A stretch of 64,000 nt of DNA from Sphingomonas sp. DG1-23 (GTDB taxonomy: Bacteria > Pseudomonadota > Alphaproteobacteria > Sphingomonadales > Sphingomonadaceae), in assembly GCF_030730875.1 (NCBI RefSeq), contig NZ_JAVAMA010000001.1:310001-374000 (forward strand), read 5' to 3'. Numbering within the stretch: the stretch's first letter is position 1; each line of letters begins with the position of its first letter. Below, piece after piece: positions 35,050-44,215 of this stretch. A program made the position numbers and the translations under genes. The notes under the pieces were generated by a model. That model saw only the letters and a program-made list of their open reading frames with translations, did no database searches and had not been told where the DNA came from.

Positions 35050-35475
35050 TCAGGACGATCCCGGCGACCAATCCGGCGAGGCGAGCTCGAAGCCGGCAAA
35101 GTCGAAGCCGGGGACCACTACGCAGCTCACCAGCGCCCAGCCCAGCCGGGCCTCGGTCGATTGCCAGCGATTCGCCGGCACCCGCCATTGCGGCGCATGA
35201 TCGCGGGTCACGTCGCCGCCAAGCGCGATCGACCGGATCGCGCCATCCTCCTGCTCGACGCGGAGATCGAGCGGCGATCCCGCATGCCACAGCCATAATT
35301 CGTCGGCATCGACCCGGTGCCAATGCGAGCGCTGGCCCTGCTCGAGCAGAAAATGGATCGCGGTGCCGGCCGAGCGACCGGCTCCGGCGGGCGCCCGCCA
35401 CGTCTCGCGGTACCAGCCGCCTTCCGGATGCGGCGACAGGCCGAGCTTCTCGATGATCGTTCGTGAAGCGTTCAT
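35050..35475 (-). CDS. DUF985 cupin protein
   Basis: The product is a 141-residue single-domain cupin of the DUF985 (Cupin_5) family. 'LSPHPEGGWYRETW' opens the domain, 'SHWHRVDADELWLWHAG' supplies the metal-type histidines and glutamate, and 'GFDFAGFELA' closes it. The family is widespread, and its activity is unknown. ATG 35475 gives the usual N-terminus. It lies 118 bp from the divergent glycine-zipper gene. Confidence 0.9.
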   Translation of the reverse strand: MNASRTIIEKLGLSPHPEGGWYRETWRAPAGAGRSAGTAIHFLLEQGQRSHWHRVDADELWLWHAGSPLDLRVEQEDGAIRSIALGGDVTRDHAPQWRVPANRWQSTEARLGWALVSCVVVPGFDFAGFELASPDWSPGSS

Positions 35476-35593
35476 GTTGCAAATCCCAACCTCAGATGAG
35501 CGGCACGTAGTTTCAGGTTCATGAAACCCCCCGCAGCCGCGGGACGTTTCGCTAACGGTTTCTGTAAGTACAATCGATCTATGGGAGTGAATC

Positions 35594-35953
35594 ATGCGTA
35601 AGTTCATTGTCGCGCTCGGCGCGATCGCGGTGGCGATCCCCACCGCCACCGTCCTTCCGGTCTCGACCGCTGCGGCGGCGAGCGCCTATGAATATAAGGC
35701 AGGCTTCAACGCCGACCAGCGCCGCCGCTATGCCTATCGCGAATGGCGCGGCCGCGACGGTCGTCGCTATTGCCGCAAGTCGAACGGCACCACCGGTCTG
35801 GTCGTCGGCGGTGTCGCCGGCGCGCTGGTCGGCCGCTCGATCGACACGCGCGGCGACCGCGCCGCGGGCACCCTGCTCGGCGCCGCCGCGGGCGCGCTTG
35901 CCGGCCGCGAGATCGAACGCAGCAGCAGCAACAATCGTCGTCGCTGCCGCTAA
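35594..35953 (+). CDS. Glycine-zipper 2TM domain protein
   Basis: The product is a 119-residue exported protein. The signal peptide spans about residues 1-28. A basic, tyrosine-rich segment with one cysteine ('RRYCRKSNG') follows. The glycine zipper then appears as two related hydrophobic stretches ('GLVVGGVAGALVG' and 'GTLLGAAAGALAG'). Such proteins associate with the outer membrane or cell envelope. A serine/asparagine and arginine tail ends it. 'gggag' precedes the ATG. Confidence 0.88.
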   Translation: MRKFIVALGAIAVAIPTATVLPVSTAAAASAYEYKAGFNADQRRRYAYREWRGRDGRRYCRKSNGTTGLVVGGVAGALVGRSIDTRGDRAAGTLLGAAAGALAGREIERSSSNNRRRCR

Positions 35954-36006
35954 AGCCTGAAGACCGCAGGCGGAGCATTAACCTTGGCGCGGTAAAAGCG
36001 CCGGCT

Positions 36007-37194
36007 ATGCTCCGCGTGCTGGTTCTTTCGACTCTGTTCCCCGACGCCACGCGTCCGAATTTCGGCATCTTCGTCGAGCGCCAGTCGCTCGCGCTCGCCG
36101 AACGGGACGACGTGGCGCTTCGCGTCGTCGCCCCCCTGGGCCTGCCTCCCGCCCCGCTCGACCGTCTGTCGCGCTACCGCGCGCTCGCCGCGCTGCCCTT
36201 GTCGGAAGACTGGAAGGGCCTGCCGGTCCACCGCCCGCGCTTCCGGACCTGGCCGGGCACCGGCGGCCGGTTTCACGCGCGCGCGCTCGTCGATGCAGTC
36301 ACCCCTTTGCTGCGCGCGCTCCGCCGCGATTTCCCGTTCGACGTGATCGATGCGGAATTCTTCTTCCCCGACGGAGTCGCCGCGGTCGAACTCGGCCGGC
36401 GCTTCGGCGTTCCGGTTTCGATCAAGGCGCGCGGCTCGGATATCCACCATTGGGCGCGCCAGCCGGCAACCGCCGGGCAGATCCGCGCGGCAGCGCACGT
36501 CGCCGACGGCCTGCTCTCCGTCTCCGAAGCAATGCGCGACGACATGACCGCTTTGGGCCTTCCCGGCGCGCGTACCGAATGCATCGTCACCGGCGTCGAC
36601 TTCGCCCGATTCGCTTCGGGCGATCGGGCCGCGGCCAAGCAAGCGGTCGGCGTCGACGGCCCGTTGATCCTCTCGGTCGGTGCGCTGATTCCGCTCAAGG
36701 GTCATCAGATCGTGATCGATGCAATCGCCGCGATGCCGGAGGTCCAGCTGTGGATCGCCGGAGAGGGGCCGTACCGGGCGCAACTCGAGGCGCAGATCGC
36801 CCGGCTCGGCCTCGGCGGGCGCGTGCGGCTCCTCGGCTCCGTCCCGCATGCCGAGCTTCCGACCCTGCTCACCGCGGCCGACGCGATGGCGCTGGCGTCG
36901 GAACGCGAAGGGCTGGCCAATGCCTGGCTCGAGGCGCTCGCCAGCGGCACCCCGGTGGTGATCCCCGATGTCGGCGGCGCGCGCCAGGTCGTGCAGAGCG
37001 ATGTCGGCGGCCATATCGTCGCGCGAACACCCGAGGCTTTCGCCGCCGCCCTCGCCGCATTGCTCGGTTCTCCGCCGGATCCCGCTGAGGTTCGCGCTAC
37101 CGTCGCGCCGTTCACCTGGGCCGCCAACAGCGCCCGGCTCCACGGCTTTCTCGAACGCCTCGTCGCGGCGCGTGCCCGCGGCATCGCCGCCTGA
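36007..37194 (+). CDS. GT4-family glycosyltransferase
   Basis: The product is a 395-residue retaining glycosyltransferase with the GT-B fold. The N-terminal domain opens with 'LVLSTLFP' and 'NFGIFVERQ', and the C-terminal domain has 'LSVGALIPLKGH'. The nucleotide-sugar site is the E-x7-E motif in 'EREGLANAWLE'. Colanic-acid/exopolysaccharide-type transferases of this kind attach mannose, galactose or glucose at the inner membrane; donor and acceptor are unknown. ATG 36007 matches the family start. The frame is open upstream, but that part overlaps the glycine-zipper gene and is not coding. Confidence 0.92.
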   Translation: MLRVLVLSTLFPDATRPNFGIFVERQSLALAERDDVALRVVAPLGLPPAPLDRLSRYRALAALPLSEDWKGLPVHRPRFRTWPGTGGRFHARALVDAVTPLLRALRRDFPFDVIDAEFFFPDGVAAVELGRRFGVPVSIKARGSDIHHWARQPATAGQIRAAAHVADGLLSVSEAMRDDMTALGLPGARTECIVTGVDFARFASGDRAAAKQAVGVDGPLILSVGALIPLKGHQIVIDAIAAMPEVQLWIAGEGPYRAQLEAQIARLGLGGRVRLLGSVPHAELPTLLTAADAMALASEREGLANAWLEALASGTPVVIPDVGGARQVVQSDVGGHIVARTPEAFAAALAALLGSPPDPAEVRATVAPFTWAANSARLHGFLERLVAARARGIAA

Positions 37195-37262
37195 TCGTGG
37201 CGCAGGCGGAACGTGGGCCGCCGCGCACCGTTGACCGTATCCCGGGGACCACGGAGAGACAC

Positions 37263-37478
37263 ATGGCTGACCACGACCGGAACCCCGACACGATCATCGG
37301 CCGGGATGCCGACGCCGCGGATGCGCGCCGGATAGCCGATGGCGAGGCGCTGGCGGAGCAGCTCGGCCAGACCACCAGCGAAGACGCCGGCGGCAATGTC
37401 AGCGGCACCGCGGACGATTCGTGCGAAGGGCTCGACATCGTTTTCGAATATGAAGGCAGCGAAGATACGCGCCACTGA
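37263..37478 (+). CDS. Small acidic hypothetical protein
   Basis: The product is a 71-residue hydrophilic, strongly acidic protein with no membrane segment. The ATG at 37263 has 'ggagag' 4-9 bases upstream. An upstream GTG at 37197 overlaps the end of the glycosyltransferase and is less likely. I recognise no domain. It lies between the glycosyltransferase and the basic histone-like protein. Confidence 0.65.
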   Translation: MADHDRNPDTIIGRDADAADARRIADGEALAEQLGQTTSEDAGGNVSGTADDSCEGLDIVFEYEGSEDTRH

Positions 37479-37565
37479 ACCGCCCGGGACACTCCGCCGC
37501 GATCCTGCGTTGACACCACCGGCGCTGATCCGTGACACTGGCGTCACGACACGCGGAGGACTTCG

Positions 37566-38120
37566 ATGGCAGGCAAGAGGAAAAAGGACGACAAGAGCGC
37601 GGCCGGCAAGGGCTCGTTTCTCCCGAAGAGCATCGCGGGCGTGAAGCTCCCGAAATCGGTGCGCGGCAAGCTGACCGATCTCGCCAAACATCCGATCGTC
37701 GCCGACATCCTCGCCGCGGGGCTGGTCGCCATCGCCGCGAAGCTCAAGAACGAACCCAAGGTTCAGGAGGATGCCGCCAAGGCTGCCGATACCGCGGCCC
37801 AGACCGTCGCGGCCGCTGCCGCCGATGTGGCGACCGCCGTCGCGAAGCCGACCGTCCGCCGCACCCGCAAGGCGCCGGCAGCTGCAGCGAAACCCGCCGA
37901 AGCCGCCGCCAAGCCGGTGGCCCGCCGCACCCGCAAACCCGCCGCGGCGGCTCCCGCGCCGACGACGTCGCGCGCGCGCAAGGCACCCGCGGCGGCCGAG
38001 GCCGCACCCAAGCCGCCCGCGCGGCGCACGCGCAAGGCTGCCGACAGCAGCACCGCCAAGCCGCGTGCGGCACGCCGCCCAGCCCCGAAAAAGCCGACGC
38101 CTCCCAAGACGTCCGAATGA
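37566..38120 (+). CDS. Histone-H1-like basic protein with RRTRK repeats
   Basis: The product is 184 residues. A short folded-looking N-terminal part (about 1-65, with 'HPIVADILAAGLVAIAAKL') is followed by a low-complexity tail of Ala, Pro, Lys and Arg. The tail contains the repeated unit '(R/A)RRTRK(A/P)' at about residues 98, 116 and 146, separated by alanine-rich stretches. This resembles the C-terminal tails of eukaryotic histone H1 and of bacterial proteins such as AlgR3/AlgP or PhaF, which bind DNA or granules. GGAGG lies 8 nt before the ATG. A chromosome-binding role is a guess from composition. Confidence 0.78.
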   Translation: MAGKRKKDDKSAAGKGSFLPKSIAGVKLPKSVRGKLTDLAKHPIVADILAAGLVAIAAKLKNEPKVQEDAAKAADTAAQTVAAAAADVATAVAKPTVRRTRKAPAAAAKPAEAAAKPVARRTRKPAAAAPAPTTSRARKAPAAAEAAPKPPARRTRKAADSSTAKPRAARRPAPKKPTPPKTSE

Positions 38121-38160
38121 TCCTTCGCCAAGGGCACGAGGTAGAAGATTCATATTTTGG

Positions 38161-38267
38161 CCGTCACCCGCGAAAGCGGGGGGCCATCTCTTGAGCGCGC
38201 GGCCGGATCCGCCGGTGCGCTTGCCGATACGACGGGAGATGGGCCCCCGCTTTCGCGGGGATGACGG
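38161..38267. repeat. Long inverted repeat (type A)
   Basis: The arms 38161-38190 and 38236-38267 are inverted copies ('ccgtcacccgcgaaagcggg' and its complement). It lies 41 bp after the histone-like gene and could act as a transcription end. Confidence 0.88.
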
Positions 38268-38341
38268 AGATTGGAATGGCAATGGTCAGCAAAATGCTTG
38301 ATCGGATTCTCGATCTGAGGGGCATATGAGCAAGAGGGAAT

Positions 38342-38974
38342 ATGCGCAGGACTAGCCGCGAGCCCGAACTTCACGGGCCGGCGCATGCGATCGAACGGCT
38401 GATCTTCTTCTCGGACGCGGTGTTCGCGATCGCGATCACGCTGTTGATCATCGAGATCCATGTGCCCGAGGTGCACGGCACCGGCAGCGACCGCGATTTC
38501 CTGATCGCGCTCGCCCGGCTGATCCCCAATTTCGTCAGTTTCTTCGTGTCGTTCTTCGTGATCGGCTCGTTCTGGGCTGGCCATCATCGCGTCTTCGATT
38601 GCGCGCGCCATTGGGATTCGCGGATCGTCCTGCCCAATCTGGTGCTGCTCTGCACGATCGCGGCGATGCCGTTCTTCACGGCCTTGTCGTCGGAATATTA
38701 CGGCCACCGGGTGCCGGTCGCCTTCTATTGCGGGTGGCTGGCGCTGGCGGCCCTCGCCAATATCTGGCTCCAGCGCATCGTCACCTCGGCACCGGTGGTC
38801 GGCGAGCAGATCACCGCCGAGCAGGTCGCGATGATTCGCCTGCGCGGCTATTCCACCTTGCTCGGGGCCGGCACCAGCCTGATCGTCAGCCTGTTCGTGC
38901 CGTTCCTGGGTCAGCCGGCGTTGGTGACGATCTTCTTCTGGCGCATCCTGCTGCAGCGCGCGAAGCGAAGCTGA
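38342..38974 (+). CDS. TMEM175/DUF1211-family channel-like protein
   Basis: The product is a 210-residue membrane protein with about six transmembrane segments. The first carries the TMEM175 hallmark 'RLIFFSDAVFAIAITL', whose FSD motif lines the pore in this family. Characterised bacterial TMEM175 proteins are tetrameric potassium channels. The second half has 'FFVIGSFWAGHHRVF', the equivalent of the family's second conserved block. It is probably transcribed alone. Confidence 0.9.
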   Translation: MRRTSREPELHGPAHAIERLIFFSDAVFAIAITLLIIEIHVPEVHGTGSDRDFLIALARLIPNFVSFFVSFFVIGSFWAGHHRVFDCARHWDSRIVLPNLVLLCTIAAMPFFTALSSEYYGHRVPVAFYCGWLALAALANIWLQRIVTSAPVVGEQITAEQVAMIRLRGYSTLLGAGTSLIVSLFVPFLGQPALVTIFFWRILLQRAKRS

Positions 38975-39021
38975 AACCCGGAGGCGGGCCCGGCCGTTCT
39001 GGCCGGGAAAGGATGCGTTCC

Positions 39022-39213
39022 ATGCCCGAAGCGCCCGGCGGCACCAGCCCGCACAATCGCTCGACCGAGCATCAGAAGTCCGGCGACGCGATGCGCCCGA
39101 AGGACACGCTCGACAGCGGCAACGACGCCGCGCATCGGGCCAAGGATTTCAATCCCGCCGAAGATGTCGGCAAAGCCGATCCGAGCGGGAATCCCGCCGA
39201 CCGGACGGACTGA
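39022..39213 (+). CDS. Small hydrophilic hypothetical protein
   Basis: The product would be 63 residues, highly charged and probably disordered. An AAAGGA ribosome site lies 8 nt before ATG 39022; ATG 39013 is an alternative. Composition resembles small stress-type proteins of the group, but no family is recognised. It follows the TMEM175-like gene by 47 nt. Confidence 0.55.
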   Translation: MPEAPGGTSPHNRSTEHQKSGDAMRPKDTLDSGNDAAHRAKDFNPAEDVGKADPSGNPADRTD

Positions 39214-39269
39214 CAGATTGACGGCTGAGCGCGGCGACCGAAGAACAGGCCGCCGCACTCAGCCGCGCA

Positions 39270-40052
39270 TCAGAGGGCCGGGCTGACCAGCTGGGGCTGC
39301 GGCATCTTGCCGAGGCGAACCTGACGGCCGAAGATGTCGCGCATCAGCGCCAGCGAGAAGAGGTGCGCATAGATCAGCGGCAGCATGCCGTTCTGGACGA
39401 TCTTGCGCAGCTGATCGCCGCGCAACTCGTTGAGCTTGTTCTCGTCGATCATCATGAAGCCGCGATAGACGAAGGGCTGCTCGTTGCCTTCCTGCTGGAT
39501 CGTGACCTCGCCGTCGATCAGCAGCGCCAGCTCCTTGAGGTCCTTCATGAACATCGCGGTGCGCGCGCCGGCCTGCTCGAACTGCTCGTTGAACTGAAGG
39601 ATGTTCTTGGTGGTCTCGGTCGGTTCGCCATTCTCGAACAATTTGTCGCCTTCCTCGAACGCGCCGACCGTGTCCGACGACGGATCGAAGCAGAGCGACA
39701 ATTCGTCGGCATCCTGACGGAGCCGGGCGAGCAGATAGGGATAGCGGCGGATATAGGCCGGAACGTAGAAATTCGGCTCGAGCAGGGTGCCTTCGTCGTC
39801 GAAGAAGGTGTTCACGCCCTCGTTCAGGCCCATCAATGCGAGCGGAACGGGATCGTCGCCCACCGAGAAGACGATCGGCATGAAGCGCTGGACCAGCGGG
39901 AATTCCTCGACGGTGACCGGCACGGCGTGCTGCTTGGCGAGGAAGGGCGCCTTGTCGCGGACACGAATCCGGAAATCGGCGTGCGCCTGGCTCGAAAGCG
40001 GTTCGAGCTGGTTGTAGAACAACGGAAGCGACTGTTGTGGCGCGCTGGCCAT
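39270..40052 (-). CDS. SapC family protein
   Basis: The product is a 260-residue soluble protein of the SapC family. The opening 'LPLFYNQLEPLSSQAH' and the central 'EPNFYVPAYIRRYPYLL' are family hallmarks. SapC was named from a Campylobacter surface-layer locus. In sphingomonads and caulobacters homologues usually sit beside TonB receptors and halogenase-like genes, with unknown function. Here it stands alone, far from the halogenase at 1551. Confidence 0.92.
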   Translation of the reverse strand: MASAPQQSLPLFYNQLEPLSSQAHADFRIRVRDKAPFLAKQHAVPVTVEEFPLVQRFMPIVFSVGDDPVPLALMGLNEGVNTFFDDEGTLLEPNFYVPAYIRRYPYLLARLRQDADELSLCFDPSSDTVGAFEEGDKLFENGEPTETTKNILQFNEQFEQAGARTAMFMKDLKELALLIDGEVTIQQEGNEQPFVYRGFMMIDENKLNELRGDQLRKIVQNGMLPLIYAHLFSLALMRDIFGRQVRLGKMPQPQLVSPAL

Positions 40053-40099
40053 CCGAAACTCTCCTGAAAAGATGCTGAGGCTTTAAATTCGGCGAAGGT

Positions 40100-41548
40100 C
40101 TATGGTCTCGCGGCGTCGGGCGCAAGCGTGACCAGTTTTCCCGGATTGAGAATATTGTGCGGATCGAGCGCGGCCTTGATTCCGCGCAACACCGTCATCC
40201 GCGACGGCGCGCTGAGCCGTTCGAGCTCGGCCCGCTTCATCTGGCCGATGCCATGCTCGGCCGAGATCGAGCCGCCCGCCGCGACGACCATGTCGTGGAC
40301 GTGACGCGAGATGCCCGGGCCGTCCTCGGCATACCAGCGCGCCGGATCGACCCCGGCGGGCGCACGGACGTGGAAATGGACATTGCCGTCGCCGAGATGG
40401 CCATAGGCCACCGCTTCGGTGCCGGGAAACCGCGCCTCGGCTTCGGCACCGCCCTCGACCATGAAGCGCGGCATGTCGTCCACCGGCACCGAAATGTCGT
40501 GCTGGAGCGCAGGGCCGCCGGCGCGTTCGGCCTCCGAGATCGAATGGCGGATGCGCCAGAAATCCTCGGCCTGCGCTTCGCTGGCGGCGATCACCGCGTC
40601 GCCGGCGAGCCCGCGCTCGATCGCCGGGGCGAGCAGCCGTTCGAGCAAAAGCGCAGGCGATTCGGCGGCCGGATCGGTCGTCACCGCCTCGATCAGCACG
40701 TGCCACGGATGCGGCGTCGACAAAGGCCGGCGGGTGCCGGGAACGTGCCGGAGCACCAGCGCCAGCGTCTTTTCGGGCAATATCTCGAAGCTCTCGACCG
40801 CAGAGGTGCCCGCCTCCAGCAGCCGCAACAGCTCGAGCGCGCGGGCGGGGCTTTCGACCCCGACCCACGCCACCGCGCGCGCCGCCGCCCCCGGCACCAG
40901 CCGCAAGGTCGCCGCGGTGACCACGCCGAGCGTGCCTTCGGCGCCGATCAGCAATTGGTTGAGATCGTAACCGCGATTGTCCTTCTTGAGCGCGGCCACG
41001 CCATTATGGATCGAGCCGTCGGGGAGCACCGCCTCGACTCCGGCGACGAGGCTACGCATCGTTCCGAAGCGCAGCACCTGGGTGCCGCCGGCATTGGTCG
41101 ACACCAGCCCGCCGATCGTGGCGCTGCCCCGCGCGCCGAGATCGAGCGGGAAGCGCCGCCCGGCACCCTCCGCCGCGGTGCGCAGATCGGCGAGGATCAC
41201 GCCGGCCTCGGCGACCGCGAGATTGCTCACCGGCGAGAGCGAGCGGATCCGGTTCATCCGCCGCAGCGACAGCAACAGCGCCGAGCCGTCGGCAGGCGGC
41301 GTCGCGCCGCCGACCATCCCGGTATTGCCCCCCTGCGGCACCAGCGCCACGCCCGCCGCCGCCGCCAGGGCGACGATCGCGGCGACTTCCCCGGTCGATC
41401 CCGGCGACAGCAACGCCGGCGCTTCGCCATGATAGCGGCCGCGCCAGTCGCTCAGCCACGGCGCGATAGCCTCCCCGTCCGTGGTGACCGTCTTTGGGCC
41501 GAAGCGCTGCTGAACGGTCTCGACAAGCTGGCTTTGTGCTGGTGTCAT
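40100..41548 (-). CDS. FAD-linked oxidoreductase, D-2-hydroxyacid dehydrogenase type
   Basis: The product is a 482-residue flavoprotein of the GlcD/D-lactate/D-2-hydroxyglutarate dehydrogenase family. The FAD-binding type 4 domain covers residues 35-215 with 'VPQGGNTGMVGG' and 'GARGSATIGGLVSTNAGG'. The substrate domain follows and ends with 'SAEHGIGQMKR', which supplies the conserved histidine. No iron-sulphur partner is encoded. It probably oxidises a D-2-hydroxyacid and passes electrons to quinone or another acceptor. It lies 47 nt upstream of sapC on the same strand. Confidence 0.9.
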   Translation of the reverse strand: MTPAQSQLVETVQQRFGPKTVTTDGEAIAPWLSDWRGRYHGEAPALLSPGSTGEVAAIVALAAAAGVALVPQGGNTGMVGGATPPADGSALLLSLRRMNRIRSLSPVSNLAVAEAGVILADLRTAAEGAGRRFPLDLGARGSATIGGLVSTNAGGTQVLRFGTMRSLVAGVEAVLPDGSIHNGVAALKKDNRGYDLNQLLIGAEGTLGVVTAATLRLVPGAAARAVAWVGVESPARALELLRLLEAGTSAVESFEILPEKTLALVLRHVPGTRRPLSTPHPWHVLIEAVTTDPAAESPALLLERLLAPAIERGLAGDAVIAASEAQAEDFWRIRHSISEAERAGGPALQHDISVPVDDMPRFMVEGGAEAEARFPGTEAVAYGHLGDGNVHFHVRAPAGVDPARWYAEDGPGISRHVHDMVVAAGGSISAEHGIGQMKRAELERLSAPSRMTVLRGIKAALDPHNILNPGKLVTLAPDAARP

Positions 41549-41622
41549 GGCCCGGCCGGACTAGCACGCCGCACGCCAGTTCATCCACTGTTCAAAACTA
41601 AGCCTTACAAGCCCCGCCAGAC

Positions 41623-42081
41623 ATGTTGAATCCGCTGATCGCCGCTTCCGGTCTCCTGCTGTTGTTCGCTGCCCCGGCCTCGCCGCCGGAGCCGCTCGAC
41701 TGGGACGTGGCCGCGCACCTGCTCCAGCAGCAGCGAATCACCGTGCACATTCCGCGCCTCACCGTCAGCCGCGCAACCATCGTGGTGCGCACCCCGCGCC
41801 CCGCCGCTCTGGTCGAGAAAAAGGCCGATGATTGCGTGAAGATGGAGGATCTGGCCGGATTTTCGGTCAATCGCTTCGACAGCGTCGATCTGGTGCTCAA
41901 GAACGGATCCCTGCTCCGCGCCAAGCTCGGCAATGACTGCCCGGCTTTGGGTTTCTACAGCGGCTTCTACGTCAAGGCGAACAAGGACAAGAAGATGTGC
42001 GCCAAACGCGATTCGATCCGTTCGCGATCGGGCCGCCAATGCGCCGTCCAGTCGTTCGCCTCGCTGGTTCCGGCGCGCTGA
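41623..42081 (+). CDS. Secreted hypothetical protein
   Basis: The product is a 152-residue protein with a signal peptide (about 1-20, after 'LLLLFAAPA'). Four cysteines in the mature part ('DDC', 'NDC', 'KMC' and 'RQC') could form two disulphides. No domain is recognised. The gene is divergent from the FAD oxidoreductase, 74 bp away, and ends 93 bp before the helicase gene. Confidence 0.75.
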   Translation: MLNPLIAASGLLLLFAAPASPPEPLDWDVAAHLLQQQRITVHIPRLTVSRATIVVRTPRPAALVEKKADDCVKMEDLAGFSVNRFDSVDLVLKNGSLLRAKLGNDCPALGFYSGFYVKANKDKKMCAKRDSIRSRSGRQCAVQSFASLVPAR

Positions 42082-42174
42082 ACGCCGCCTGCGGCTTGAC
42101 ATTGGCGGCCAAATCCGCAAGCGCGTGAAGGCTTTGGAGGCGTGGATGACTGCGCCCATTTTCCGGAAAACCGC

Positions 42175-43605
42175 ATGAGCTTTGCCGATCTCGGCCTTTC
42201 AGACGACCTTCTGCGCGCAGTGACCGACGCGGGCTATACCGACCCGACTCCGATCCAGAAGCAGGCGATCCCCTCGGTGCTGATGGGCAAGGACCTGATC
42301 GGCATCGCCCAGACGGGCACCGGCAAGACCGCCGCCTTCGTGCTGCCGATGATCGACATCCTCGGCGAAGGGCGCACCCGCGCGCTGATGCCGCGCAGCC
42401 TTATCCTCGAGCCGACCCGCGAGCTCGCCGCGCAGGTCGCCGAGAATTTCGAGAAATACGGCACCAACCACAAGCTATCGATGGCTCTGCTGATCGGCGG
42501 CGTGCAGATGGGCGATCAGGTCAAGGCGCTCGAAAAGGGCGTCGACGTGCTGATCGCCACGCCGGGCCGGCTGATGGACCTGTTCGGCCGCGGCAAGATC
42601 CTGCTCACCGGCTGCAATCTGCTGGTGATCGACGAGGCCGACCGGATGCTCGACATGGGGTTCATTCCCGACATCGAGGAAATCTGCACCAAGCTGCCGA
42701 AGAACCGCCAGACCTTGCTGTTCTCGGCGACGATGCCGCCGGTGATCAAGAAGCTCGCCGACAAGTTCCTGACCGACCCCAAGCGCGTCGAGGTCGCGCG
42801 CCCGGCGACCGCCAACGTCAACATCAAGCAATGGGTGGTCCCGGTCGCCGCTGCGGACAAGCGCAGCACGCTGCGCGAGCTGCTCCGCGCCGAGGACGTC
42901 AACACCGCGATCATCTTCTGCAACCGCAAGACCACGGTCCGCGAGCTCAACAAGAGCCTGCAGAAGAGCGGCTTCCGCTCGAGCGAGATCCATGGCGACA
43001 TGGAGCAATCGCAGCGCATCGCCGAGCTCGAGCGCTTCAAGAAGGGTGACGTCAACATTCTCGTCGCCTCGGACGTCGCCGCGCGCGGGCTCGACATCAA
43101 GGGCGTCAGCCACGTCTATAATTTCGACGCGCCATGGCACCCCGACGATTATGTCCACCGCATCGGCCGCACCGGCCGGGCGGGCGCGACCGGCACTGCC
43201 TATACGCTGGTGACTCCGGAAGACGCCGAGAACATCGCCGAGATCGAGAAGCTCACCGGCATGAAGATCGAGCGGCTCAAGCCGGCGAGCGGCGAAGCTG
43301 TGCGCGAGGATGCGGAACCGCGCGAAGCCGCGCCCCGCCGCCGCGGCGGCCGCAAGGCCGAAGCCGAGCCGCGCCGCAAGGCCGAGCCCGCAGCCGAAGC
43401 GGCGCCCGAGGCGCGTCCCGCTCGCGAAGCCGAACCGCGCGAGCGCGATGCCACCCCCCGCCGCGAGCGTGGCGGCCGCGGCCGCTCGCGCGAAGAGCGC
43501 CCCCGCGACGAGCCGCGTCGGCAGGCGCAATCGGCGCAGGACGGACCCGATGACGGCTGGAACGGCCCCGTCCCCGACTTCCTGAAATATACGCTGGGCG
43601 CATGA
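42175..43605 (+). CDS. DEAD-box RNA helicase
   Basis: The product is a 476-residue ATP-dependent RNA helicase. The Q motif is in '[14 protein letters not shown]', motif I is AQTGTGKT at 45-52, Ia is 'PTRELA', II is DEAD at 153-156, III is 'SAT' and VI is 'HRIGRTGR'. A C-terminal tail of about 100 residues is rich in Arg, Glu, Pro and Ala, as in RhlE- or CsdA-like enzymes of alphaproteobacteria. It remodels RNA in ribosome assembly or decay; which one cannot be told. ATG 42175 is preferred to GTG 42142. Its stop overlaps the DUF1289 start (ATGA). Confidence 0.94.
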   Translation: MSFADLGLSDDLLRAVTDAGYTDPTPIQKQAIPSVLMGKDLIGIAQTGTGKTAAFVLPMIDILGEGRTRALMPRSLILEPTRELAAQVAENFEKYGTNHKLSMALLIGGVQMGDQVKALEKGVDVLIATPGRLMDLFGRGKILLTGCNLLVIDEADRMLDMGFIPDIEEICTKLPKNRQTLLFSATMPPVIKKLADKFLTDPKRVEVARPATANVNIKQWVVPVAAADKRSTLRELLRAEDVNTAIIFCNRKTTVRELNKSLQKSGFRSSEIHGDMEQSQRIAELERFKKGDVNILVASDVAARGLDIKGVSHVYNFDAPWHPDDYVHRIGRTGRAGATGTAYTLVTPEDAENIAEIEKLTGMKIERLKPASGEAVREDAEPREAAPRRRGGRKAEAEPRRKAEPAAEAAPEARPAREAEPRERDATPRRERGGRGRSREERPRDEPRRQAQSAQDGPDDGWNGPVPDFLKYTLGA

Positions 43606-43811
43606 GCGATCCCGCAGGCGCTGGATCGGCCAGGATCCAGTCGCCCTGCACCGGCGTCTGCCGGATCGACTCCGGCACCGGCTGGTGCGTCGGCTGTGCC
43701 CGCACGCTCGATGAAATCGTGCGCTGGAGCGGGACCGACCACGCCGATCGCGCCGCGGTGATGGCGCAATTGCCCGCCCGGATGGCGTCGAGTCGCAGCG
43801 GCGGCCGATAG
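43602..43811 (+). CDS. DUF1289 protein
   Basis: The product is a 69-residue protein of the DUF1289 family. The hallmark is the cysteine set in '[10 protein letters not shown]' and '[13 protein letters not shown]', four cysteines that probably bind a metal or cluster. The function is unknown. The start overlaps the helicase stop by 4 nt, so it is co-expressed with the helicase. Confidence 0.9.
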   Translation: MSDPAGAGSARIQSPCTGVCRIDSGTGWCVGCARTLDEIVRWSGTDHADRAAVMAQLPARMASSRSGGR

Positions 43812-44215
43812 GATTGCACGGCGAAATTGCGCGGTTTGCACGGCGAATCGGCAATGAAGTTGCGCAACTTCGAAATAATGTTGCGCGAGGGCGGTTGTGG
43901 ATCGACGCCTTCAAAGAGCGGGCCGGCATGGCCGACCGGCGGGTAGCGAAGCAGGCGAAATCCTACATTGCAAGGAGCGGCCCGTTCGGGGCGAGCGTAA
44001 CAGAGCAGGTCACCGCAGATGGCGGGAAGTGGCGTTGAGCGGATCCAATCCTCCCCCGCCAGGGGGAGGTGTCGCCGAAGGCGACGGAGGGGGAGGACGC
44101 ACATCGCTGGCCGGCGTGCTTCCTCCCCCTCCGTCATGCTGCGCATGCCACCTCCCCCTGGCGGGGGAGGATTGTAGCGCGGCGCACCCTTATGGGTTTG
44201 CGGTCTGCCTTGCCG
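43812..44215. other. Intergenic region, 404 bp, no gene seen
   Basis: It lies between the convergent DUF1289 and hypothetical membrane protein genes. A 12-bp direct repeat 'ttgcacggcgaa' occurs at 43812 and 43834, and a palindrome 'gttgcgcaac' follows. The pair 'tcaaagagc' (43911) and 'tcctacattgcaa' (43961) repeats an arrangement found at 19186-19245. A long inverted repeat fills 44046-44174. Confidence 0.5.
44046..44174. repeat. Long inverted repeat (type C)
   Basis: The arms begin at 44046 ('caatcctcccccgcc') and end at 44174 with the complement; inner parts pair 'gaggtg' and 'ccgaaggcgacggaggg' imperfectly. It shares its design with 56578-56712. Confidence 0.85.

Noticed and set aside
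34534..35298. A 254-codon plus-strand frame in the unexplained gap
   Set aside because: It runs antisense into the DUF985 gene, shows no domain, and has no good ribosome site.
44046..44174. CRISPR-like repetition
   Set aside because: The repeats are inverted pairs, not evenly spaced direct repeats, and there are no cas genes.
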